From Acidimicrobiales bacterium (GTDB lineage Bacteria; Actinomycetota; Acidimicrobiia; Acidimicrobiales; RAAP-2): 33,285 nucleotides of DNA. The translations under genes were made by a program, and so were the position numbers. Every line of letters starts with the position of its first letter. The stretch's first letter is position 1. The stretch lies in NCBI GenBank assembly GCA_025362585.1, contig JANYFR010000059.1, forward strand, positions 1-33,285, in the 5' to 3' direction. The notes beneath the pieces were generated by a model, which did no database searches, had not been told where the DNA came from, and saw nothing but the letters and a program-made list of their open reading frames with translations. Below, in pieces: positions 6,935 through 16,303 of this stretch.

Positions 6935-7420
6935 CTAGCGATTCTGGTGCTGATTGCCCGCCGCCGGGGGACGCACGGCGAACGGCAGGGGCAGTTCGGT
7001 CGTGGTGCCACCCGCGCTCTCGATGGCGGCTCTGGCCGACGCCGAGAATCGGTGGGCCGAGACGTTCATCTTCGCCTTCAGTGTGCCGCGTCCGAGGACC
7101 TTCACGAGGTCCTTCTTTCGAGCGAGGCCCCGCTCGACCAGCAGTTCCGGAGTGACGTCGCTCACTCCGAGCGCCCCGAGGGCGTCGAGGTTGACCGGCG
7201 TGTACTCCACCCGAAAGGGGTTGGTGAAGCCCTTCAACTTCGGAATGCGCTGGAGCAGCGGCAACTGTCCACCCTCGAAGCCGGCGGGAATCTGTCGACG
7301 GGCCTTCTGGCCCTTCGTCCCACGGCCGGCGGTCTTGCCACCCTTGCCCGCGATGCCTCGCCCGACAATCTTGCGACGGTGCGTTGAGCCCTCGGGTGAC
7401 TTCAGATCGTGCAACTTCAT
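6935..7420 (-). CDS. rplO: Ribosomal protein L15 (uL15)
   Basis: This 161-residue large-subunit protein has the glycine-rich basic N-terminal arm (GRGIAGKGGKTAGRGTKGQK) that threads into 23S rRNA, followed by the GFEGGQLPLLQRIPKLKGF motif (shown for identification; residues about 48-66). It ends with a short polar tail (NQHQNR). The start ATG shares one base with the rpmD stop (TGATG). Confidence 0.96.
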   Translation of the reverse strand: MKLHDLKSPEGSTHRRKIVGRGIAGKGGKTAGRGTKGQKARRQIPAGFEGGQLPLLQRIPKLKGFTNPFRVEYTPVNLDALGALGVSDVTPELLVERGLARKKDLVKVLGRGTLKAKMNVSAHRFSASARAAIESAGGTTTELPLPFAVRPPAAGNQHQNR

Positions 7421-7602
7421 CAGTTGACCTCTTCCACTTTGATCAGGTGCGGCACTCGGGCGATCATCCCGCGAATCTCGGGCCGATCGGGCAGCACGTT
7501 GGACTGGCCAATACCGCGAAGTCCGAGCGCGCGCAGATTGGCGCGGTGCTTGGGTTTGGTGGCGATCGCCGAACGAGTTTGGGTTACCTTCAACTGCGAC
7601 AT
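7420..7602 (-). CDS. rpmD: Ribosomal protein L30 (uL30)
   Basis: A complete 60-residue L30. LKVTQTRSAIATKPKHR is followed by LRALGLRGIGQSN, the standard bacterial core of this small large-subunit protein. Length is normal. It sits between rpsE (2-base gap) and rplO (one-base stop/start overlap), as in most spc operons. Confidence 0.95.
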   Translation of the reverse strand: MSQLKVTQTRSAIATKPKHRANLRALGLRGIGQSNVLPDRPEIRGMIARVPHLIKVEEVN

Positions 7603-7604
7603 GA

Positions 7605-8159
7605 CTAGGCCCCCGTTACCTTGAACAGGTCGCCCTCGCGCTGACGCTCGCGATACGCGCGCAGGGTCCCGCTCGGCATGACGTGGTCGGCGGTCTTGTC
7701 ACGTGACGCGGCGATCTCCTCGGGGCGACGAAGCTGCTTCAGTCCCTCGATCGTGGCGTGGGCCACGTTGATGCCGTTACTCGAGCCGAGCGACTTGGCG
7801 ATGATGTCCTTCACGCCGGCCATTTCGAGGATGGCGCGGGCGGCGCCACCGGCGATGACACCGGTGCCGGGGGCGGCCGGCTTCATGAGGACCCGGCCGG
7901 CGCCCGAGGCGCCGAGCACCGGGTAGACGATGGTCGTGCCGGCGAGCGGCACGTCAAAGAGATTCTTGCGAGCCTCCTCGATTCCCTTCTGCACGGCCAG
8001 CCCGGCCTCTTTTGCCTTGCCGTAGCCGAGGCCGACGCGGCCATTACCGTCACCGATGACCATGAGTGCGGTGAACGAGAAACGACGTCCGCCCTTCACG
8101 ACCTTCGACACACGATTGACCTTGATCGTGCGCTCTTCGTACTGCTCGAGGTCGGCCAT
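7605..8159 (-). CDS. rpsE: Ribosomal protein S5 (uS5)
   Basis: This 184-residue small-subunit protein has the double-stranded-RNA-binding-like N-domain with [22 protein letters not shown] (residues about 16-37), then [12 protein letters not shown] and the C-domain [19 protein letters not shown]. The loop around VKGGRR is where spectinomycin-resistance changes occur in other bacteria; it looks wild type. The ATG shares one base with the rplR stop (TAATG). Confidence 0.97.
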   Translation of the reverse strand: MADLEQYEERTIKVNRVSKVVKGGRRFSFTALMVIGDGNGRVGLGYGKAKEAGLAVQKGIEEARKNLFDVPLAGTTIVYPVLGASGAGRVLMKPAAPGTGVIAGGAARAILEMAGVKDIIAKSLGSSNGINVAHATIEGLKQLRRPEEIAASRDKTADHVMPSGTLRAYRERQREGDLFKVTGA

Positions 8160-8515
8160 TAGAACTCCAGTCCGGCGGCGCGAAGGGTGTCGGCGAACGC
8201 CGCGACCCGGCCGTGATAGTCGAATCCGCCGCGGTCGAAGACCACGGTGGTGATGTGAGCGTCCTTGGCCCGATCGGCCAGGAGTTGGGCCACGGCCTTG
8301 GCGCCGTCGATGTTGCCCCCGCTCGTGCCCTTGAGACCGGCCTCCACCGAGGACGCGGCGGCCAGCGTGCGACCGGCGACGTCGTCGATGATCTGGGCGG
8401 AGATGTGCTTGTTGGTGCGCGAGACGGCGACACGCGGACGCTCGGCCGTGCCCGAAAGGCGACGACGGATGCGGGCGTGGCGGCGCTGACGCAGCTCACG
8501 GGTAGAACGTGCCAT
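8159..8515 (-). CDS. rplR: Ribosomal protein L18 (uL18)
   Basis: The 118-residue 5S-rRNA-binding protein begins with a basic arm ([20 protein letters not shown]) and continues with [20 protein letters not shown]. The C-terminus [20 protein letters not shown] is the family signature that contacts 5S rRNA. It is joined to both neighbours by one-base stop/start overlaps (TAATG): its start with rplF, its stop with rpsE. Confidence 0.96.
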   Translation of the reverse strand: MARSTRELRQRRHARIRRRLSGTAERPRVAVSRTNKHISAQIIDDVAGRTLAAASSVEAGLKGTSGGNIDGAKAVAQLLADRAKDAHITTVVFDRGGFDYHGRVAAFADTLRAAGLEF

Positions 8516-9054
8516 TACTTCGCAGCCTTTCCAGCCTTGCGCAGCACTCGTTCACCGAGGTAGCGCACACCCTTGCCCTTGTAGGGCTCGGGCTTACGGA
8601 GTTTGCGGATCGACGCGGCCACCTGGCCCACGACTTCCTTGTCGGGACCCTTGATGATCACGCGGGTCGGGGCGGGCACCTCGAAGGTGACGCCAGTGGG
8701 CGCGGTGAACTTCACCGGGTGCGAGAAACCGAGCGCCAGGTCCAGTACCCCCGGACCGCCGGCGGCGGCGCGATAGCCAACCCCGATGATCTCGAGCTCA
8801 CGCGTCCAGCCGTCGGTGACGCCGACGACCATGTTGGAGACCAACGTGCGCGTCAGCCCGTGCAGCGAGCGGTACGACGTCTCGTCGTTCAGTCGGTCGA
8901 CCGTGAGGACGTCGCCGTCACGCACGAGGGTGATGCCGTCGGGGATGTTGCGGGTCATGGTCCCGTTGGGACCCTTGACCGTGACGACGCCGTTGGCCAC
9001 GTGGAGTTCAACGTTGGCCGGCACGGTGATCGGGGTACGTCCGATTCGTGACAT
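8515..9054 (-). CDS. rplF: Ribosomal protein L6 (uL6)
   Basis: This 179-residue protein consists of two L6 repeats, beginning MSRIGRTPITVP. The C-terminal signature is RKPEPYKGKGVRY. It lies near the factor-binding site of the large subunit. The RBS GAGGAG lies 9 bases before the ATG. The 30-base gap to rpsH is one of the longer ones in this stretch. Confidence 0.97.
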   Translation of the reverse strand: MSRIGRTPITVPANVELHVANGVVTVKGPNGTMTRNIPDGITLVRDGDVLTVDRLNDETSYRSLHGLTRTLVSNMVVGVTDGWTRELEIIGVGYRAAAGGPGVLDLALGFSHPVKFTAPTGVTFEVPAPTRVIIKGPDKEVVGQVAASIRKLRKPEPYKGKGVRYLGERVLRKAGKAAK

Positions 9055-9084
9055 TAGAGTTTCTCCTCTCGCGTCGTGGGCCGG

Positions 9085-9489
9085 TTACCAGACATAACAG
9101 AGCACCTCGCCGCCGAGCTTGGCCCGTCGCGCTTCGCGGTCGGTCATCAGTCCGTGGCTCGTCGAGACCACCGCAACGCCGACGCCACCGAGGACCTTGG
9201 GCATCTGGTCGGACTTCTTGTAGATCCGCAGTCCGGGCTTGGAGACGCGCTTGATACCAATGATGGTCTTCTTACGGTCCTCTGAGTACTTCAGGTTGAT
9301 CTCGAGCTGGCTGTAGGGCTTGCCGTCGATCTTGGTGACGGTGAAGCCCGCGATGAAACCCTCGCGCTCGAGGACCTTCGCGAGGTTCTCCTTGAGCTTC
9401 GAGCTGGGCATCTTCACGCTGTCGAACATCGCGGAGTTGGCGTTGCGAATCCGGGTGAACTTGTCGGCGATGGGGTCAGTCATTGTCAT
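9085..9489 (-). CDS. rpsH: Ribosomal protein S8 (uS8)
   Basis: This 134-residue small-subunit protein binds helix 21 of 16S rRNA. Visible motifs are DPIADKFTRIRNAN near the N-terminus and the C-terminal STSHGLMTDREAR signature. The start was set at ATG 9489, because AGGAGG stands 6 bases before it. ATG 9483, two codons on, is also possible. The much longer upstream frame overlaps rpsZ and is rejected. Confidence 0.96.
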   Translation of the reverse strand: MTMTDPIADKFTRIRNANSAMFDSVKMPSSKLKENLAKVLEREGFIAGFTVTKIDGKPYSQLEINLKYSEDRKKTIIGIKRVSKPGLRIYKKSDQMPKVLGGVGVAVVSTSHGLMTDREARRAKLGGEVLCYVW

Positions 9490-9499
9490 AGCTGTCCTC

Positions 9500-9685
9500 C
9501 TACCAACTTGCCTTCGTGACGCCGGGAATCTCGCCGGCGTGGACCATCTGGCGCAGGCAGATCCGGCAGAGGCCGAACTTGCGATACACCGAGCGAGGAC
9601 GACCGCATCGCTCGCAGCGCGTGTAGGCACGCGTCGAGAACTTCGGGGTCTTCTGCTGCTTGATTCGAAGAGCTTTCTTCGCCAT
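9500..9685 (-). CDS. rpsZ: Ribosomal protein S14, zinc type (uS14)
   Basis: A 61-residue zinc-type S14 with C24, C27, C40 and C43 as two CxxC pairs (RCERCGR and GLCRICL). This is the short zinc form typical of the spc operon in Gram-positive bacteria. The longer zinc-independent paralogue, induced under zinc starvation in some relatives, is not in this window. It lies 2 bases after rplE and 10 bases before rpsH. Confidence 0.97.
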   Translation of the reverse strand: MAKKALRIKQQKTPKFSTRAYTRCERCGRPRSVYRKFGLCRICLRQMVHAGEIPGVTKASW

Positions 9686-9687
9686 GT

Positions 9688-10251
9688 CTATCGATTCTCC
9701 TGCTTGAAGGGGAAGCCGTACGCCCGTAAGAACGCACGTCCCTGCTCGTCGTTCGTCGCCGTGGTGACAATCGTGATGTCGAAACCGCGCGGCGCGTCGA
9801 TCTTGTCGTAGTCGACCTCGGGGAATATCAACTGGTCGTTGATGCCAAAGGTGTAGTTGCCGCGGCCGTCAAACGACTTGGGCGACAGACCCCGGAAGTC
9901 GCGGATGCGCGGGATCGCGAGGCTCAGCAGTCGGTCGAAGAACTCCCAGGCGCGGTCCCCGCGCAGGGTCACCTTCACGCCAATGGGCTGCTCCTCGCGC
10001 AGTTTGAAGCTCGCGATTGACTGCTTGGCGCGCGTCACGACCGGCTTCTGGCCGGTGATCAGTTCGAGGTCGCGCTGGGCTCCTTCGAGCAACGACGCCT
10101 GCTGGGTGGCCTTGCCGACACCGGAATTCAGCACGATCTTGGTGAGGCGCGGCACTTGCATGATGTTGTCGAGGCCCAACTCTTCCTTCAACGCCGGACG
10201 GATCTCTTCGTCGAAGCGGACCTTCAGGCGTGGTCGGGTGGTGGTCGTCAT
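9688..10251 (-). CDS. rplE: Ribosomal protein L5 (uL5)
   Basis: This 187-residue 5S-rRNA-binding protein contacts the P-site tRNA from the central protuberance. Motifs include [13 protein letters not shown], the [20 protein letters not shown] core (about residues 66-85) and the C-terminal [13 protein letters not shown] 10251 overlaps the rplX stop as ATGA. A longer frame upstream is only the out-of-phase shadow of rplX. Confidence 0.97.
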   Translation of the reverse strand: MTTTTRPRLKVRFDEEIRPALKEELGLDNIMQVPRLTKIVLNSGVGKATQQASLLEGAQRDLELITGQKPVVTRAKQSIASFKLREEQPIGVKVTLRGDRAWEFFDRLLSLAIPRIRDFRGLSPKSFDGRGNYTFGINDQLIFPEVDYDKIDAPRGFDITIVTTATNDEQGRAFLRAYGFPFKQENR

Positions 10252-10553
10252 AGCGTCTCTCCACACTTGCGACAGACGCGGACCTTGCCCTCGTCGCCAA
10301 TCTTGTAGCCGACCTTCGCCGGCCCCTTGTGCCCGTCGCACCATAGAGCCACGTTGCTCACGTGCAGCGGCATCAGCTTGTCGATGATGCCGGCCTGCAT
10401 GGTCGATCCGGCCTGCTTGGTGTGACGTTTGGCGATGTTGAGACCGTCGAGGATGACCTTCTGACTGGAGGGCAGGGCCTCTTCGACTTTGGCGCGCTCC
10501 CCGCGAAACTTACCGGCGAGGACGAGCACGTCGTCACCCTTACGAATCTTCAT
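10248..10553 (-). CDS. rplX: Ribosomal protein L24 (uL24) with possible zinc ligands
   Basis: This 101-residue L24 has the KOW-type N-terminus ([18 protein letters not shown]), which begins large-subunit assembly on 23S rRNA. The C-terminal half carries C72-x2-H75 (WCDGH) and C94-x2-C97 (VCRKCG), a potential zinc-binding set. Many bacterial L24 proteins keep only the last pair or neither. Start and stop overlap the neighbours: TAATG with rplN, ATGA with rplE. Confidence 0.95.
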   Translation of the reverse strand: MKIRKGDDVLVLAGKFRGERAKVEEALPSSQKVILDGLNIAKRHTKQAGSTMQAGIIDKLMPLHVSNVALWCDGHKGPAKVGYKIGDEGKVRVCRKCGETL

Positions 10554-10921
10554 TACAGGACCTCCGGTGCGAGTGAGATGATGCGCATGAACTTCTTGTC
10601 ACGAAGCTCTCGCCCGACGGGGCCGAAGATACGGGTGCCGCGGGGCTGAAGCTGATCGTTGATCAGTACCGCCGCGTTCTCGTCGAACTTGATGTAGGAG
10701 CCGTCGGGCCGACGCTTCTCCTTGGCCGTGCGAACGACGACGCAGCGCACGACGTCGCCCTTCTTCACGGCGGCGCCCGGGATGGCCTCCTTCACCGTGG
10801 CGATGAAGACGTCGCCAATCGACGCGTAGCGACGACGCGATCCGCCGAGCACGCGAATGCACAGGACCTCTTTCGCGCCACTATTGTCCGCAACTTTCAG
10901 ACGGGACTCTTGCTGGATCAT
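10553..10921 (-). CDS. rplN: Ribosomal protein L14 (uL14)
   Basis: A complete 122-residue L14, beginning [19 protein letters not shown] with the family signature. It lies at the subunit interface and contacts 16S helix 44. ATG 10921 overlaps the rpsQ stop (ATGA). Upstream in-frame codons belong to rpsQ read out of phase, so the longer frame is rejected. Confidence 0.97.
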   Translation of the reverse strand: MIQQESRLKVADNSGAKEVLCIRVLGGSRRRYASIGDVFIATVKEAIPGAAVKKGDVVRCVVVRTAKEKRRPDGSYIKFDENAAVLINDQLQPRGTRIFGPVGRELRDKKFMRIISLAPEVL

Positions 10922-11196
10922 CGGGCACGCTCCACGATCTCGGTGAGGCGCCAACGCTTCAGCTTGGAGAGGGGCCGGGTCTCGCGGACCCGAACCTTGT
11001 CACCGATCTTGGCCTCGTTCTTCTCGTCGTGGACGTAGAGCTTCTTCGTGCGCTGGACGGTCTTGCCGTAGCGGGGGTGGCTCACGCGCTCGTTCACCGC
11101 GACGACCAGCGTCGAGTTCATCTTGTCCGAGATGACAATCCCCTCACGGACCTTGCGCGGGTTCTCGCGGCCAGTTTCGTTCGTTGCGTCACTCAT
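10918..11196 (-). CDS. rpsQ: Ribosomal protein S17 (uS17)
   Basis: This 92-residue OB-fold protein binds 16S rRNA early in assembly. [18 protein letters not shown] and [17 protein letters not shown] are typical. The short N-terminal extension ([11 protein letters not shown]) is polar and probably disordered. It starts 2 bases after the rpmC stop and overlaps rplN at its end. Confidence 0.96.
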   Translation of the reverse strand: MSDATNETGRENPRKVREGIVISDKMNSTLVVAVNERVSHPRYGKTVQRTKKLYVHDEKNEAKIGDKVRVRETRPLSKLKRWRLTEIVERAR

Positions 11197-11198
11197 AC

Positions 11199-11432
11199 CT
11201 ACTCACCTTCTCCAATGGCTTCAGCAGCCAAGATTTCGCGTTCGCGCAAGAACGTCGCCAGGCGAGCAATGTCGCGCCGGACGAGGCCCAGGCGAGCGGA
11301 GTTGTCGAGCTGGCCCGTGGCCAACTGGAAGCGCAGGTTGAAGAGTTCGCGGCGCGCGTCGCCGAGGCGCTCGACCAATTCATGGTCACCGAGCAGTCGC
11401 ATTTCAGCGACCTGATCACGTGTTGTAGCCAT
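11199..11432 (-). CDS. rpmC: Ribosomal protein L29 (uL29)
   Basis: This 77-residue helical hairpin protein lies at the polypeptide exit, where trigger factor and the signal recognition particle dock with L23. The core [21 protein letters not shown] (about residues 29-49) and [14 protein letters not shown] are recognisable. The ATG shares one base with the rplP stop (TAATG). Confidence 0.95.
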   Translation of the reverse strand: MATTRDQVAEMRLLGDHELVERLGDARRELFNLRFQLATGQLDNSARLGLVRRDIARLATFLREREILAAEAIGEGE

Positions 11433-11869
11433 TAGATGGTCACCTCCGGGGTGCCGTGGGTACCGGGACGAACGACGAACTTGGCCTTGATGGGCAGCTT
11501 CTGAATGGCCCGCTCCATCGCGGCGCGCGCCAGGGTCTCGTCGACGCCACCGAGTTCGAATATGATCCGTCCGGGCTTGACAACGGCGACCCAGAACTCC
11601 GGGTTGCCCTTGCCCGAGCCCATTCGGGTCTCGGCCGGCTTCTGCGTGACGGGCTTATCGGGAAAGACGCGGATCCAGACCTTGCCGCCGCGCTTCACGT
11701 GACGCGTCATCGCGATTCGGGCGGCCTCGATCTGGCGCGCGGTAATCCAGCCCGCCTCGAGTGCCTGGATACCGAAGTCACCGAAGTTCAGGTCGACGCC
11801 ACCCTTGGCCATGCCGGCCATGCGTCCACGCTGCTGCTTGCGGTGCTTCACCTTGCGGGGCATCAACAT
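11432..11869 (-). CDS. rplP: Ribosomal protein L16 (uL16)
   Basis: This 145-residue protein binds near the A-site tRNA elbow. [17 protein letters not shown] is the standard actinobacterial N-terminus, so ATG 11869 is preferred to ATG 11863. Further motifs are [15 protein letters not shown] and [19 protein letters not shown]. It starts 2 bases after rpsC ends. Confidence 0.97.
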   Translation of the reverse strand: MLMPRKVKHRKQQRGRMAGMAKGGVDLNFGDFGIQALEAGWITARQIEAARIAMTRHVKRGGKVWIRVFPDKPVTQKPAETRMGSGKGNPEFWVAVVKPGRIIFELGGVDETLARAAMERAIQKLPIKAKFVVRPGTHGTPEVTI

Positions 11870-11871
11870 GA

Positions 11872-12792
11872 TTACTCGGCGTCCTTCCGGAAGTGCGGGG
11901 TGTCGTTGTGATCCTGCGCGGTCCGTCGCTCGATCTCTTCTTCGACACTCAACTGGGCCTCGACCTCGGGGGTCGCGGCGAGGAGGTCCGCGGGAATGTG
12001 GTCAACGGCGACCTCGTCGGCGACCGGTTCCGCCTCCACCCGTCGACGGCCGCCACCGGCACGAACCACGCCCTTCGGCGTCGACGAGGCGCCAACCGGC
12101 ACCGCGTCCCCGGCGGCCATCGCCGCTTCGCGCACGATCTTCTCGTCGTTGGTCAGCTGATACGGCAGGATGTCACCCTTATAGATCCACACCTTGACGC
12201 CGATACGACCGGTGTTGGTGCGGGCCTCGCGAAATCCGTAGTCGATGTCGGCGCGCAGGGTGTGCAGCGGGACGCGGCCCTCGCGGTAGGACTCGCGACG
12301 GGACATCTCGGCCCCGCCGAGCCGTCCCGACGCCTGAATCTTCACGCCCATCGCGCCGGCCTTCTGCACGGTCTGGATACCGCGCTTCATCGCCCGACGA
12401 AAGGCCACGCGCCGCAGTAGCTGGTCGCAGATGCCCTGGGCAATCAACGCCGCGTCCAGTTCGGGCTGCTTGATCTCTTGGATGTTCAAGGAGATCTTGT
12501 TCTTCTGCCCCGTGATCTTCTCGAGGTCCTTCTTCAGGCGCTCGGCCTCGGCTCCGCGACGACCGATGACGATCCCCGGCCGCGCCGTGTGGATGTCCAC
12601 GCGGATGCGGTCCGAGTTGCGTTCGATCTCGATGCGACTGACCGCGGCGCTCTCGAGCTGCTTGGTCAGGTAGTCGCGAATCTTCCAGTCCTCGATCACG
12701 AGGTCCTTGTAGCCGCGCTCCCTAAACCAGCGCGACTTCCAGTCGGTCGTGATGCCGAGGCGGAATCCGTAGGGGTTGACCTTCTGACCCAT
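11872..12792 (-). CDS. rpsC: Ribosomal protein S3 (uS3) with extended C-terminus
   Basis: The 306-residue protein contains the KH domain with its GxxG loop ([16 protein letters not shown], about residues 75-90) and the C-terminal S3 domain ([32 protein letters not shown]). It lines the mRNA entry channel. After about residue 210 a tail of roughly 90 residues follows, first basic ([11 protein letters not shown]), then acidic ([15 protein letters not shown]). Many bacterial S3 proteins end near 210-240, so this tail is long. Its ATG shares one base with the rplV stop (TAATG). Confidence 0.96.
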   Translation of the reverse strand: MGQKVNPYGFRLGITTDWKSRWFRERGYKDLVIEDWKIRDYLTKQLESAAVSRIEIERNSDRIRVDIHTARPGIVIGRRGAEAERLKKDLEKITGQKNKISLNIQEIKQPELDAALIAQGICDQLLRRVAFRRAMKRGIQTVQKAGAMGVKIQASGRLGGAEMSRRESYREGRVPLHTLRADIDYGFREARTNTGRIGVKVWIYKGDILPYQLTNDEKIVREAAMAAGDAVPVGASSTPKGVVRAGGGRRRVEAEPVADEVAVDHIPADLLAATPEVEAQLSVEEEIERRTAQDHNDTPHFRKDAE

Positions 12793-13550
12793 TACTTCTT
12801 CTCCTCAGTGGCGTCCTTGGACGCCGTCTCTGTCGCCGGGGTCGCACCGGCGTCGGTCGGGTCGACCACGACGACGTCGTCGACGATCGCGTTCTCCACG
12901 ACCTGGGTCGCCACGGCATCCGACGTCGCGGCGTCGGTCTCGTGTTCCGTCGCGGCGCCATCGACCGCGTGCGTCGACTCCTCGTGACCGACGGTGTCGA
13001 ACTCCATGACGTCGGTCTCGTTCTCGATCGCCTCGCTCGCGGCGACCTCGGCGGCCACCTCGGCGGCGGTCTCACGTTTGTTGAGGCTGGCCTGTTGATC
13101 GGCACGACGGCGCGACGACGCGACGCGGCGGGTGCGCGACGCGGCGGCCTGCACGGTGCGAGCGGCCCGCAGGACCTCGAGGCGGTCGTCGTCGAGGCGC
13201 GACACGATCACCGTGATGTGGCACGAGCGCTTGCGGATCTGGCCGGCTCGACCGCGGGCGCGCGGCGTGAAGCGCTTCATCGTGATGCCCTCGTCGGCGT
13301 AGGCGGCGGAGACGAACAGCTCGTCGGCCTGCATGGCGTCGTTGTTGACGGCGTTGGCGACGGCCGAGGCGAGGACCTTGCCAATCACGTCAGCGGCCTC
13401 TCGCGTCGTGCCGGCGAGGATGTCACGCGCGGTGGTGACGTCCTCGTTGCGAATGAGGTTCAGCACGACGCGCGCCTTGCTCGCCGACATGTGGTAGCCG
13501 CGCAGCGTGGCGCGGGTACCGGGACGTTCGTTGATCTTGGGACCGGTCAT
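12792..13550 (-). CDS. rplV: Ribosomal protein L22 (uL22) with a long charged tail
   Basis: At 252 residues this is about twice the usual L22. The core (1 to about 120) is complete: [20 protein letters not shown], then the tunnel-lining hairpin ([16 protein letters not shown]) where macrolide-resistance changes occur in other species. Past about residue 125 comes a basic stretch with [14 protein letters not shown]. It is followed by about 90 acidic, Ala/Thr/Val-rich residues with no Cys or Trp, probably disordered. Shorter Ala-rich tails occur in mycobacterial L22. It overlaps rpsS (TGATG) and rpsC (TAATG). Confidence 0.95.
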   Translation of the reverse strand: MTGPKINERPGTRATLRGYHMSASKARVVLNLIRNEDVTTARDILAGTTREAADVIGKVLASAVANAVNNDAMQADELFVSAAYADEGITMKRFTPRARGRAGQIRKRSCHITVIVSRLDDDRLEVLRAARTVQAAASRTRRVASSRRRADQQASLNKRETAAEVAAEVAASEAIENETDVMEFDTVGHEESTHAVDGAATEHETDAATSDAVATQVVENAIVDDVVVVDPTDAGATPATETASKDATEEKK

Positions 13551-13828
13551 CAGCGCTTACCCGTCTTTTCCTGGCCGGCGTGGAATCGGAACGTCCGCGT
13601 CGGGGCGAACTCGCCCAACTTATGGCCGACCATCGACTCGTTCACGAAGACCGGCACGTGGCGTCGCCCGTCGTGGACGGCGAAGGTGTGTCCGACCATG
13701 TCGGGGATCACCGTCGAGCGACGGCTCCAGGTCTTGATGACCTTCTTCTCGTTGGCGGCGTTCATCGCGTCCACCTTCTTCAACAGGTGGGCGTCGATGA
13801 ACGGACCCTTCTTCAAGCTGCGTGACAT
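13550..13828 (-). CDS. rpsS: Ribosomal protein S19 (uS19)
   Basis: A complete 92-residue small-subunit head protein. [19 protein letters not shown] at the start and the signature [27 protein letters not shown] (residues about 48-74, named in part) identify it. It is normal in length and starts 6 bases after the rplB stop, which sits among the RBS bases. Confidence 0.97.
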   Translation of the reverse strand: MSRSLKKGPFIDAHLLKKVDAMNAANEKKVIKTWSRRSTVIPDMVGHTFAVHDGRRHVPVFVNESMVGHKLGEFAPTRTFRFHAGQEKTGKR

Positions 13829-13834
13829 GTCTTC

Positions 13835-14668
13835 CTACCTCCGCGATCCGCGTCCACGGCGACGACGAACAATGAGCGCGTCTGACGCCTTAGGCAGACG
13901 CGTACGACCTTCGGGCTGACCCCACGGCGAGACGGGGTGACGTCCACCGGACGTCTTGCCTTCACCACCACCAAGGGGGTGGTCGACCGGGTTCATCGCC
14001 ACGCCACGCGTCTGGGGGCGAATGCCCTTCCAGCGGTTACGTCCGGCCTTGCCGATCTTAATGAGTTCGTGCTCCGAGTTGCCGACGATGCCGAGGGTGG
14101 CCTTGCAGTCGATCGGCACGCGGCGCATCTCGGTCGATGGCAGGCGCAGCGTCACGTACGCGCCCTCCTTGGCGACGATCTGGACCGACATGCCGGCGCT
14201 GCGAGCCATCTTGCCGCCGCCGCCGGGACGCAGCTCCACGTTGTGGACGGTCGAACCGGTCGGAATGAAGCGCATCGGCAGCGAGTTGCCCAGGCGGATG
14301 TCGGCCTTGGGGCCGGACTCGACAACGTCGCCCACCTTCAGTCCGTTGGGGGCGAGGATGTAGCGCTTCTCACCATCGAAGTAGTGCAGCAGCGCGATCC
14401 GACAGGTGCGGTTAGGGTCGTACTCGATCGCCGCGACCTTCGCCGGGACGGCGTCCTTGTTGCGCTTGAAGTCGATGATGCGGTACTGCTGCTTGTGGCC
14501 GCCGCCGCGGTGGCGCGAGGTCTTGCGGCCGTTGGCGTTGCGGCCACCGGTCTTGGGTTTGGCGACGAGCAGCGACTTCTCGGGCGCCGATTTGGTGATG
14601 TCGGCAAAGTCCGACACGGTTTGGAATCGACGACCGGGGCTCGTGGGTTTGCGTTGACGCAGGGCCAT
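13835..14668 (-). CDS. rplB: Ribosomal protein L2 (uL2)
   Basis: This 277-residue primary rRNA-binding protein is needed for peptidyl-transferase assembly. N-terminal [16 protein letters not shown], the central [19 protein letters not shown] and the C-terminal signature [22 protein letters not shown] (partly given; residues about 225-246, including the conserved His of the active-centre loop) are intact. It sits 8 bases after rplW. Confidence 0.98.
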   Translation of the reverse strand: MALRQRKPTSPGRRFQTVSDFADITKSAPEKSLLVAKPKTGGRNANGRKTSRHRGGGHKQQYRIIDFKRNKDAVPAKVAAIEYDPNRTCRIALLHYFDGEKRYILAPNGLKVGDVVESGPKADIRLGNSLPMRFIPTGSTVHNVELRPGGGGKMARSAGMSVQIVAKEGAYVTLRLPSTEMRRVPIDCKATLGIVGNSEHELIKIGKAGRNRWKGIRPQTRGVAMNPVDHPLGGGEGKTSGGRHPVSPWGQPEGRTRLPKASDALIVRRRRGRGSRR

Positions 14669-14676
14669 GGCAGTCC

Positions 14677-14967
14677 TTAACTCTCGAAGAGGTTGATCGA
14701 GTCGCCCTCACGAAGGGTGACGATGGCCCGCTTGGTGCTGGGGCGTGAACCGACGACGCCGGTGCGACGATTGCGCGTCGTCTTGCCCTTGCGATTGAGG
14801 GTATTGACGTTGGTGACCTTCACGTTGAAGGCCTGCTCAACGGCGTTGCGTACGTCGATCTTGGTCGCCCGGGGGTCGACAATGAAGACGTAGGTGTGGT
14901 TGTCCATCAGGCCGTAGGTCTTCTCCGAGACGACCGGGCGAATCAGGACACTCATGGCGTCACGCAT
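14677..14967 (-). CDS. rplW: Ribosomal protein L23 (uL23)
   Basis: The 96-residue exit-site protein is the main docking point for trigger factor and [19 protein letters not shown] is the typical N-terminus and [20 protein letters not shown] the rRNA-binding arm (about residues 50-69). ATG 14967 was chosen because AAGGAG lies upstream and the codon shares one base with the rplD stop (TGATG). ATG 14955, four codons on, would also give a full L23. Confidence 0.96.
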   Translation of the reverse strand: MRDAMSVLIRPVVSEKTYGLMDNHTYVFIVDPRATKIDVRNAVEQAFNVKVTNVNTLNRKGKTTRNRRTGVVGSRPSTKRAIVTLREGDSINLFES

Positions 14968-15647
14968 CAGCGGTTCTCCTTGGCAGTGGGCAGCGTGGCG
15001 TCGGTGAAGAGCACCCAGTCCGCGTCGAGGACGTCGTAGGCGTTGACCTCGCCGGCGTCGATGGTCTTCACGTGCGTGAGGTTGCGAAAGGCGTTGAAGG
15101 CGACCGCGTCGTCACGACTCAAGACGACAAGGATCTTGCCCTCGAGGCCGAGCGCGCGCAGCGAAGTGACCGCGGCCTTGGTCTTTGGCTCGCTCCAGTT
15201 GGCGAAGCCGTCGATGATCGCCACGCGCTCGAGTGCCGCGCGGTCCGACAGCGCCGAGTAGAGGGCCAGGCGGATCATCTTCTTCGGCGTCTTCTGGTCG
15301 TACTTGCGGGGCTTGGGTCCGAGGGCGATGCCACCTCCGGGGTAGTGCGGCGCGCGGATCGTGCCCTGACGAGCGCCGCCGGTGCCCTTCTGGTTGAACG
15401 GCTTCTTGCCGCCACCCCGGACTTCCTTGCGGGTCTTGGTGGACTGGGTGCCCGAACGCTTCGCGGCGAGCTGGGCCTTGATGACCTGGTGGAGCACGGC
15501 CATGTTGGGTTCGATGCCGAAGATCGTGGGTTCGAGCGCGACCGCGCCGAGCTCGGCGCCGTCGAGGGACTTGCGAAGGACCGAGCGGCTCTGGGGCGCG
15601 GGGCGCTCCTTCTTCACGGGGCCGCGCAGCGTAAAGACGTCGCTCAT
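14967..15647 (-). CDS. rplD: Ribosomal protein L4 (uL4)
   Basis: This 226-residue protein has its extended tunnel loop (RGGGKKPFNQKGTGGARQGT, about residues 82-101, then PHYPGGG), which reaches the exit-tunnel constriction together with L22. In Escherichia coli, L4 also represses its own S10 operon. Whether that holds here is unknown, but a structured leader precedes rplC directly upstream. ATG 15647 overlaps the rplC stop (ATGA). Confidence 0.96.
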   Translation of the reverse strand: MSDVFTLRGPVKKERPAPQSRSVLRKSLDGAELGAVALEPTIFGIEPNMAVLHQVIKAQLAAKRSGTQSTKTRKEVRGGGKKPFNQKGTGGARQGTIRAPHYPGGGIALGPKPRKYDQKTPKKMIRLALYSALSDRAALERVAIIDGFANWSEPKTKAAVTSLRALGLEGKILVVLSRDDAVAFNAFRNLTHVKTIDAGEVNAYDVLDADWVLFTDATLPTAKENR

Positions 15648-16303
15648 CGCGTGCCTCCGGCCTTCATCGGGTTCTTCACCGAGGTGCGCAGCACCACGAC
15701 GCCGCCGCGCGGTCCCGGAACGGCACCCTTCACGAGCACCAGATTGCGCTCGACGTCGACGCCAATCACTTCGAGGTTGGTCGTGGTCACTTGGCCCCCA
15801 CCCATGCGACCGGCCATCTTCGTGCCCTTGAAAACGCGTCCGGGCGTGGCGCACGCGCCAATCGAACCGGGGGCACGGTGGTGTTTGTGGTTGCCGTGGG
15901 CGGCGCCTTGTCCCGAGAAGTGGTGACGCTTCATCCCTCCGGCGAAGCCCTTGCCCTTGGAGACGGCCGTGGCGTCAATCATCTCGCCCTTTTCGAAGGC
16001 GTCGACGAGAATCTCCTGGCCGACGGTGTAGCCCGAGACGTCATCGATACGCAACTCAACGAGCCGCTTGCCGGGCGTGACGCCCGCCTTGTCGAAGTGA
16101 CCGAGCTCGGGCTTGGTGAGCGTCGAGGTCCGACGGGTGCCCCACGTGACCTGCAGGGCCGAGTAGCCCTCCTTCTCGGGGGTCTTTACCTGGACGACGC
16201 GCGCCGGGCTGACTCGAACCACCGTCACCGGGATGGCCCGGTTCTGGCTGTCCCAGACCTGGGTCATGCCCACCTTCTCGCCGACGATCGCTTTGGTCGC
16301 CAC
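15644..16303 (-). CDS. rplC: Ribosomal protein L3 (uL3)
   Basis: This 219-residue protein supports the peptidyl-transferase centre. It begins ATKAIVGEKVGMTQVWD, and the central loop GFAGGMKRHHFSGQGAAHGNHKHHRAPGSIG (named for its core; residues about 125-155) carries the histidine/glycine-rich finger, followed by GRMGGGQVT. The start is GTG 16303, supported by GAGGA 6 bases upstream and family alignment. It is preceded by a 216-base gap, by far the longest in the S10-spc stretch. Confidence 0.97.
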   Translation of the reverse strand: MATKAIVGEKVGMTQVWDSQNRAIPVTVVRVSPARVVQVKTPEKEGYSALQVTWGTRRTSTLTKPELGHFDKAGVTPGKRLVELRIDDVSGYTVGQEILVDAFEKGEMIDATAVSKGKGFAGGMKRHHFSGQGAAHGNHKHHRAPGSIGACATPGRVFKGTKMAGRMGGGQVTTTNLEVIGVDVERNLVLVKGAVPGPRGGVVVLRTSVKNPMKAGGTR

